This document shows positions 58,932 through 64,000 of a stretch of 64,000 nt of DNA, piece by piece. Numbering within the stretch: the stretch's first letter is position 1; every line of letters starts with the position of its first letter. This DNA is from Spirosoma telluris. Lineage in GTDB: Bacteria > Bacteroidota > Bacteroidia > Cytophagales > Spirosomataceae. The DNA lies in the NCBI GenBank assembly GCA_003259005.1, contig QLII01000001.1, forward strand, positions 7,245,001 through 7,309,000. The letters are read 5' to 3'. The notes beneath the pieces were generated by a model that was not told the DNA's origin, made no database searches, and worked only from the letters and a program-made list of their open reading frames with translations. A program made the translations under genes and the position numbers.

Positions 58932-59570
58932 ATGAGTTATATATTGATATTTTGCACGCTTTTAGTTGGAAATGGTCAGATAGTTAGCCTACATAGTGAA
59001 GCTCACAGCCTACACCTAGAGCCTTATTTGAATCAATTCATTGATTATGAGTCGACAGATACTAGCCAAATAGCTATTCAAAGGCAATATGGGAGCATAG
59101 CTGCTTATCGAGAGCATAAGGAAATAGAACAGTGGAAAGGTCGCATGTCAAAAAGTTTACAAGATTTGGATATAGCTAAAAAGGTGTATCGAAAAAGTGT
59201 AACTAACTATGCCATCTTTTTTCCTACAGACACCGCTGGAATTGTAAGTCGATGGCTCAATGAGGCATATGATTCTAGTAATATGACAGCATACCAACGA
59301 ACATTGCTTCGCGAACAAATAATGGAAAAAATTAGAGGAGGGTGGGCCAACTATAAAGTATTAGCTTTTTTGGAGCATTTTTCATTTGATATTTTATTGA
59401 TACTGCTTCCCAATGAACAATATGGGCAGTATTTCAAAAATATTTACCTTAAAAAGCGATGGTTGGAATCGCGTGCGTCAACACGACTGTTTAACTATTT
59501 TCAAGGAGAGTTGCATTTAAATAGTAAACAAATAGAGGAAGCGTATCGGCAGATATTATTAACAAAATAG
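58932..59570 (+). CDS. Candidate immunity protein for the C39-like tip
   Basis: 212 residues, starting 12 bases after the toxin-like gene. A short hydrophobic N terminus (SYILIFCTLLVG) may be a signal peptide, giving a periplasmic protein; the rest is helical and lysine/glutamate-rich (REHKEIEQWKGRMSKSLQDL). I recognise no family. AT-rich like the tip. Position directly after the tip, as for cognate immunity genes, is the only evidence for the role. Confidence 0.6.
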   Translation: MSYILIFCTLLVGNGQIVSLHSEAHSLHLEPYLNQFIDYESTDTSQIAIQRQYGSIAAYREHKEIEQWKGRMSKSLQDLDIAKKVYRKSVTNYAIFFPTDTAGIVSRWLNEAYDSSNMTAYQRTLLREQIMEKIRGGWANYKVLAFLEHFSFDILLILLPNEQYGQYFKNIYLKKRWLESRASTRLFNYFQGELHLNSKQIEEAYRQILLTK

Positions 59571-59639
59571 AGATATTCAATGAAGTGCGTCATTTTTGAT
59601 GGGTTGAGAAAATGATACACTTTATTGAACATTCTCGTG

Positions 59640-59695
59640 AAAAGTAATTCGCCCAGTCTATCCATATAATGTGGGTGACTGGCCAAATTACTTTT
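59640..59695 (+). terminator. Inverted repeat, probable terminator after the immunity candidate
   Basis: AAAAGTAATTCGCCCAGTC (59640-59658) pairs, with two mismatches, with GACTGGCCAAATTACTTTT (59677-59695) and ends in a short T run. Confidence 0.6.
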
Positions 59696-59737
59696 ATGTG
59701 TTTGATAGAGTCCCCCGCTCGGGTGAATACTACGCTG

Positions 59738-59811
59738 TTGCGCTCTCCGGTCTCTGACCGGTTTTGATAACTAACGCTTTTCGTATACTGGTCAGAGACC
59801 GGAGAACGCAA
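59738..59811. repeat. 25-bp inverted repeat beside the RND fragment
   Basis: TTGCGCTCTCCGGTCTCTG (from 59738) pairs with CAGAGACCGGAGAACGCAA (to 59811) with two mismatches in 25. It lies just downstream of the stop of the RND gene fragment on the minus strand, so it was probably that gene's terminator. Confidence 0.75.
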
Positions 59812-59824
59812 GGGGTGTATAACC

Positions 59825-59941
59825 CTACGCCACCGCCAACCCCTTATTATGCGCTACATGCTGGCGGTAAAACATGCAGTAAATAATTGGGAAAACCAGC
59901 AGCGTTAGGATGGTAGCCGTGATGAGTCCGCCAATCACTAC
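59825..59941 (-). pseudogene. 3'-terminal fragment of an RND (CusA/CzcA-like) efflux pump gene
   Basis: On the minus strand VVIGGLITATILTLLVFPIIY and MFYRQHVAHNKGLAVA are the last 35-40 residues of a heavy-metal RND transporter. The gene at 62711 has VVIGGLITATILTLLVFPII and MFYRQNVAH in the same place, but a different tail. The fragment has no upstream part: at about 59940 it changes into toxin-like sequence in the other orientation. It is a relict of a paralogous pump gene. Confidence 0.82.
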
Positions 59942-60974
59942 TTCTACCAGTGGTTTTGGGCCACAGCAGCCGATCAATACGGAAAGCCTGTATCGAAACT
60001 GTACCGAAGAGCCTCCGGCTAACGTTGATGGTGGTTTGCTGAATGGAGATGTGACTGTAATAGGGACTCGCATTTATAGCAGTTTAAAATGGGGTTGGAT
60101 TTCAGGCCCAGAAAGTGGCAGTATTACGGGTCCTGGGCCTGGCAGCCCTGGCGGTAGTAGTGGTGGTGGTGGTTCAAGTAGTACTGCCACGTTTGTTCCC
60201 TACAACGCTCCCATAGATTCCGTGGCAACCGGTCTATCTACGACTGGTGCATTGACGAAGGGCCAAGAGTATACCTCCCCTACAGGAGCTGCGTATGTTT
60301 GGGATGGTAAAAGCTGGTGTGCTGTTATCGCTGAAACTCAAGTGAAAGGCCAGCGACCAGCCAACCCAGCCAATGGTCAGTTTTATATCTATACTGACCC
60401 TGATTTTGGCTATGCCACAGTGTATGAATACATTAGTGGACGCTGGACTATGCCGATGGTGGATTTTGACGTGAATAGTTTGCCTAAGCCAAAATTTTTA
60501 AGTGAGCCCTTATGCAAGACATTGAATAGCATTTGGCGCCAGAGTTTTGATATAAACGGAGACCCAATGATAGAAAATATGCTTCTTCAAACCGATAAGG
60601 GAACGTTAGTTTTGCCAACTTCAGGAAAAGATTGTTCAGGGTAATATCATACAAATACCGTTAGTGGGAGCTATTCTGACTATTTCGGTAGGTTCATCAC
60701 AGTTGTTGATGAGTATGGAAATAGGAGCCAAGAGTTAGAGCTATGTAATGGCACCCGAGTGAAGGTCTATGGAGCTGTCCATACTCATCCAAGTACTTCA
60801 ATTGGAAATCCTTTTGCTCCTAGTCCTAGCGATAAAGCTTGGGCATCATCCCATCCAGGAATTGAAGAGTATATATTTGGCAAAGATGAACTGACACAGC
60901 AAAACGTTTTATTGCATTTTGATGCATATGGCAACGTTATTACAACCATGTATCCTACTGACCCGTGTAAATGA
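59940..60974 (+). pseudogene. Orphan toxin cassette: pretoxin module plus JAB/MPN-like metalloprotease tip, with in-frame TAA
   Basis: It lacks a signal peptide and stem and begins at the recombination junction with TSTSGFGPQQPINTESLY, a copy of residues about 645-665 of the toxin gene. A new linker, the 301-base pretoxin copy and a new tip follow. The tip has ENMLLQTDKGTL, then VHTHPSTSIGNPF and PSPSDKAWA, matching the JAMM pattern (Glu; H-x-H-P; S-x2-D) of JAB/MPN peptidases. An in-frame TAA at 60642-60644 interrupts it while the same frame continues to 60974, so a single-base sequencing loss cannot explain it. The ATG at 59910 lies in pump sequence and is not a real start. Confidence 0.75.
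60160..60460 (+). repeat. Pretoxin module, copy 2
   Basis: Near-identical to 58159-58459 at a constant 2001-base offset. High identity at synonymous positions means recent duplication or gene conversion. Confidence 0.93.
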
Positions 60975-60981
60975 TATACCT

Positions 60982-61518
60982 ATGCTTAAAGTGGTAATTT
61001 GTTTAATTTTATTCGGACTTAGCCAAAAGTCGTTGCAAGCACAAAGTCAACTAGACTGGCTCATGAAACAGTCAGATTTTAGGCCAATTCTGGCAAATCA
61101 TCTGAAGGAAGCCTATAACGGATATCATGCTGGCTTTCCTAATGTTTCTGTAGTATTGTTTAAACCTAACGGGGATAGTCTAACGGTCTATTTAGATTCA
61201 TATTCATATCTAATTGAAGCGAAAGACCATTTACCAGCCAGTTTTACTACTATTAGCTCACAGCCATTTTTGATTTATGATGGCTCAGAAGTGCTTATTG
61301 AGGATAAAAATGGTTGGTTCGAAATAGTCAAGGCTTTTGTTGGCAAGCGTCTTTGTGATGATCTTGAGTACAGGGAACTGCTTAAGCAACCCGGCCCCAA
61401 AGAACTTCGAGTGCCGTGTGGGATTATTTATGAGCCACCAATCGAAAAGTTAATTTTTAAAAGAGGGAAATTAATTAGCCGTAAAATAGTGGTTGGCGTT
61501 CCTTACTATTTGGAGTAA
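60982..61518 (+). CDS. Secreted protein, candidate immunity protein for the JAB-like tip (paralogue A)
   Basis: 178 residues from MLKVVICLILFGLSQKSLQAQ, a signal peptide. It follows the JAB-like tip by seven bases. Conserved with paralogue B (62053): LFKPxxDxLTVYL, LPASFTT, QPFLIYDGSE, FVGKRLCD, YRELLKQPGPKELRVPC and PYYLE. Family not recognised. Location supports an immunity role. An in-frame extension to 60919 would overlap the tip and is rejected. Confidence 0.65.
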   Translation: MLKVVICLILFGLSQKSLQAQSQLDWLMKQSDFRPILANHLKEAYNGYHAGFPNVSVVLFKPNGDSLTVYLDSYSYLIEAKDHLPASFTTISSQPFLIYDGSEVLIEDKNGWFEIVKAFVGKRLCDDLEYRELLKQPGPKELRVPCGIIYEPPIEKLIFKRGKLISRKIVVGVPYYLE

Positions 61519-61532
61519 AATACCTTCATCTA

Positions 61533-61575
61533 CTTCAGCCCCTTTACAAGTAGTAAAGGGGCTGAAGCTTTTTTA
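61533..61575 (+). terminator. Intrinsic terminator after paralogue A
   Basis: CTTCAGCCCCTTTAC and GTAAAGGGGCTGAAG form a perfect 15-bp stem with an AAGTA loop, followed by CTTTTTTATT. Confidence 0.92.
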
Positions 61576-61712
61576 TTCAGCTAAAACTTACCCGAAGCTC
61601 AAAATTCATGTCTAATGAAAACGACCTGTCATCTACCTATTGATACTCAAACTGACTCATCAGGCACCATTTCAGTATCTTCAGGTTCTAACTCTAACTA
61701 CAATAAATCAAC

Positions 61713-62051
61713 ATGAAAACTTATCTTATCTTTATCTGCATGGTCTTGTGTTTAGCCACTAAGGCTTTTGCACAGCCTTACAAACAGATTACTATTGACG
61801 ATGTCAACAAAAAAAAATACTCGCTAATTATATTGCTAATGCCGTCACAAAGAGGGCCTTTATTGGAGACAAGGGGGTATGCCCAACAGGCTGGTTATAT
61901 AACCGTTCGCTGTCCTGGCGACATGAATTTTGTCAGAAGTAATCCCGGAGTAAGTACATACATTCTAGCCAATGATGGCTTATGGAATTATGATACTGAC
62001 GGTCATTTGAACCTAAGTGAGTCCAGAAGCCAACTTAATAACTGTAATTGA
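61713..62051 (+). CDS. Small secreted protein of unknown function
   Basis: 112 residues with a signal peptide (MKTYLIFICMVLCLATKAFAQ). The mature part PYKQITIDDVNKKKYSLIILL and YITVRCPGDMNFV has no recognised domain. It ends one base before the start of paralogue B, so the two are one transcript. It may be another immunity or accessory protein. Confidence 0.6.
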   Translation: MKTYLIFICMVLCLATKAFAQPYKQITIDDVNKKKYSLIILLMPSQRGPLLETRGYAQQAGYITVRCPGDMNFVRSNPGVSTYILANDGLWNYDTDGHLNLSESRSQLNNCN

Positions 62052-62052
62052 T

Positions 62053-62589
62053 ATGTTCAAAGCCGCCATATATTTCCTTCTGTCTTGGATTGGTCTAGAA
62101 TCAATTCAGGCTCAAAGCCAATTAGAAAGGCTTTTGAAGCATAAAGATTTTAAGCCAGTTTTGGCAGAGCATCTTAAAGAAGTCAACGCTTTATCCAAAG
62201 CAGGAACGACTAACGTTTCTGTGCTATTATTTAAACCAAGTACAGACACATTAACCGTTTATCTCACGGTTATGTCATATTTGATTGAAGTCAAAGAAAA
62301 TTTGCCAGCTAGCTTTACTACAGTAAATGGTCAACCATTTCTTATATATGATGGCTCTGAATTGCTTATTGATGACAAACAACGGTGGTTTGATGTAGTA
62401 AAAATGTTCGTCGGCAAACGTCTTTGTGATAACCTCAACTATAGAGAATTACTAAAACAGCCAGGTCCCAAAGAGCTTCGTGTACCCTGTAATTATATCT
62501 ATGATGCAACGGTAGAGAAATTGATTTTTAAGGAGGGGAAATTAATAAGTCATAAAATAGTGGGTGATATACCTTATTATTTAGAATAG
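62053..62589 (+). CDS. Secreted protein, paralogue B of the immunity candidate
   Basis: 178 residues, the same length as paralogue A and identical at clearly more than half of positions by eye. Signal peptide ends SIQAQ. Differences cluster in residues about 40-55 and 75-85 and near 146-152, which could reflect different partners. Preceded by the 112-residue gene instead of a toxin tip. Confidence 0.65.
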   Translation: MFKAAIYFLLSWIGLESIQAQSQLERLLKHKDFKPVLAEHLKEVNALSKAGTTNVSVLLFKPSTDTLTVYLTVMSYLIEVKENLPASFTTVNGQPFLIYDGSELLIDDKQRWFDVVKMFVGKRLCDNLNYRELLKQPGPKELRVPCNYIYDATVEKLIFKEGKLISHKIVGDIPYYLE

Positions 62590-62610
62590 CACAAAAAACA
62601 GGAGTTATTC

Positions 62611-62655
62611 GCTCTATTTAGTAGCAAATCAATTACTACTAAATAGAGCTTTTTA
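62611..62655. terminator. Bidirectional terminator between paralogue B and the RND gene
   Basis: GCTCTATTTAGTAG pairs with CTACTAAATAGAGC, followed by TTTTTAG. Located between convergent genes. Confidence 0.88.
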
Positions 62656-62710
62656 GTTTAATACTTCCGGCTAAATCCCTGTTCTGCATAGTGAATACTA
62701 TACCCAATGA

Positions 62711-64000
62711 TCAAACCTCCACCAGAGGATTTCTGGGTGTATGTGCTACATTCTGGCGGTAAAACATCCGATAGATAATTGGGAAAACCAGCAGGGTTAA
62801 GATAGTGGCTGTAATGAGTCCACCAATGACCACAATGGCCAGCGGTTTCTGAGTTTCGGAGCCAATGCCGGTTGAGACAGCGGCTGGTAGCAGACCAATA
62901 GCCGCCATAAGTGCCGTCATGATAACGGGTCGGATACGCGTTTGAACGCCCTCCCGAATGGCGGTGTCGATGGGCATTTTGTTCCGGCGGTTCGTGTTGA
63001 ATACCGAAATCAGGATAACGCCATTCTGCACACAAATACCGAACAGGGCAATGAAGCCAACCCCCGCCGAAATTCCGAAGTTCATGCCCGTTACATGCAA
63101 TGCCAGAATACCGCCAATCAGGGCAAAGGGCACGTTGAGCAATACCAGACCCGCATCTTTCACGTTGCCGAATAGGATGAACAGAATCACGAAAATTGCT
63201 GCCAGACTCAGCGGAACCACTTGTCCCAATCGTTTAGTAGCCCGAACCTGATTCTCGAACTCGCCCGTCCAGTTGATGGAATAGCCTTTGGGCAAGCTTT
63301 TTAGTGCTGCATTGACGCGCTGCTGGGCATCGGCAATGGTGCTGCCTAAATCACGTTCCCGCACCGAAAACTTGACACCAATAAAGCGTTTGTTGTTGTC
63401 GCGGTACACGAAAGCGGACCGGTTACCTCTCGGATGGTAGCAATTTCGCGTAACGGAATTTTGCTGCCCCGTAGTGTTGGCACCATCAGGCGCATAATGT
63501 CGTCCTCGGTTTTACGGTAGCTTTCGCCGTAGCGGAGTCGGATATCGAATTTACGCTCTCCTTCGTAGAGAATCGATGCCGTTTTGCCACCAATCGCCAT
63601 TTCGATTACGGCCTGCGCATCAGCAGTCGATACGCCGTAAAGCGCCATCTTCTGATCATGAAACAGCACACTGATTTCGGGCTGGCCAATGTTACGCAGA
63701 ATCCCTACGTCTTTCACACCTGGCACATCACGGATGGAGGCAATAACGGTGTTGGCTAATTTATTTAGTTCATTAAGGTCATCACCAAAGATTTTGACGG
63801 CGTTACTGGCGTTCATACCCGCAACGGCTTCGGCCACATTGTCGATAATGGGTTGTGAATAGTTATAATTGATGCCCTGAAACTGCTTCAAGCGGCCATC
63901 CATTTCCTCGATCAACTGGTCGGTGGTAATTTTACGCTTCCACTCATCCTTGGGCTTGAGGTTTACCTGCATCTGCACGTAATAAAAACCCGATGGGTCG
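62711..64000 (-). CDS. Heavy-metal RND efflux pump (CusA/CzcA-like), C-terminal part (frameshifted)
   Basis: An inner-membrane proton-driven pump, open at the right window edge. Visible are the porter region (INYNYSQPIIDNVAEAVAGM, VFGDDLNEL-like), GVGFIALFGICVQNGVILI, the helical segment with RIRPVIMTALMAAIGLLPAA, and the final helices VVIGGLITATILTLLVFPII. The metal-pump subgroup is inferred from RNKMPIDTAIREGVQTRIRPV. A one-base loss near 63415 (AGCGG, one C short) splits it; repair gives EVTGPAFVYRDNNKRF. It ends in RNPLVEV. Confidence 0.88.

Noticed and set aside
59910..59940. ATG at 59910 as start of the orphan toxin cassette
   Set aside because: These bases belong to the antisense of the RND fragment; the toxin homology starts only at the junction.

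Overview
The window looks like a chromosome segment from a member of the Bacteroidota, most likely a Cytophagales relative of Spirosoma. This is inferred from the gene content: a SusD-type protein, several sulfatases, a type IX secretion plug protein, DUF3276, a TlpA-like protein with an extended N-terminal half, and TANNTTTG-type promoter boxes. No rRNA, CRISPR array or transposase was seen. One tRNA (Thr, CGT) is present.

Layout. 1-3886: end of a SusD gene and two sulfatases. 4419-14806: a tRNA, an ABC-F ATPase, a radical SAM protein, flavodoxin, NTF2-like, aldo/keto reductase, AraC, bestrophin, T9SS plug and YchF genes. 15048-19940: DUF3276, RlpA, DUF58, a TlpA-like thioredoxin and pfkA. 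20184-35021: a long minus-strand surface-glycan locus. It holds a complete pseudaminic acid route (pseB, C, F, G, H, I), a flippase, two FkbM methyltransferases, two glycosyltransferases, a sulfatase, a Maf/DUF115-like protein and a FemAB-like acyltransferase. 38757-42341: a NodU/CmcH carbamoyltransferase, an SGNH hydrolase, a DUF5989 protein and an SxtJ-like protein, resembling the sxtI/J/K trio. 42473-46483: a SAM-I riboswitch and metH. 47573-50370: a 7TM protein, a histidine kinase and a NarL-type regulator. 50422-55275: dipeptide epimerase, PLP enzyme, sugar isomerase-like protein, DUF1338 enzyme and acyl-ACP thioesterase.

55460-62589 is an accessory island that becomes AT-rich. It encodes a 981-residue secreted protein with duplicated N-terminal repeats and a C39-like cysteine peptidase tip, followed by a candidate immunity gene. 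About 2 kb downstream, a 301-bp stretch of the same gene recurs with about three differences, now joined to a JAB/MPN-type metalloprotease tip interrupted by TAA. This displaced cassette is joined directly to a fragment of an RND pump gene. Two paralogous 178-residue secreted proteins follow. It reads as a polymorphic toxin locus with a silent replacement tip. A CusA/CzcA-type pump gene runs off the right edge.

Two patterns cut across the window. First, intergenic spaces repeatedly contain long, near-perfect inverted repeats built of reiterated short words (GTGAA, TTTGA, AATGTATAATG and similar). They often fill the whole gap and include the stop codon of a neighbour. Second, about 20 conserved genes are broken by the loss of exactly one base, mostly in a homopolymer run, and none by a gain. 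This points to sequencing under-calls rather than real pseudogenes, so joined genes are given here as single CDS entries with the break noted.
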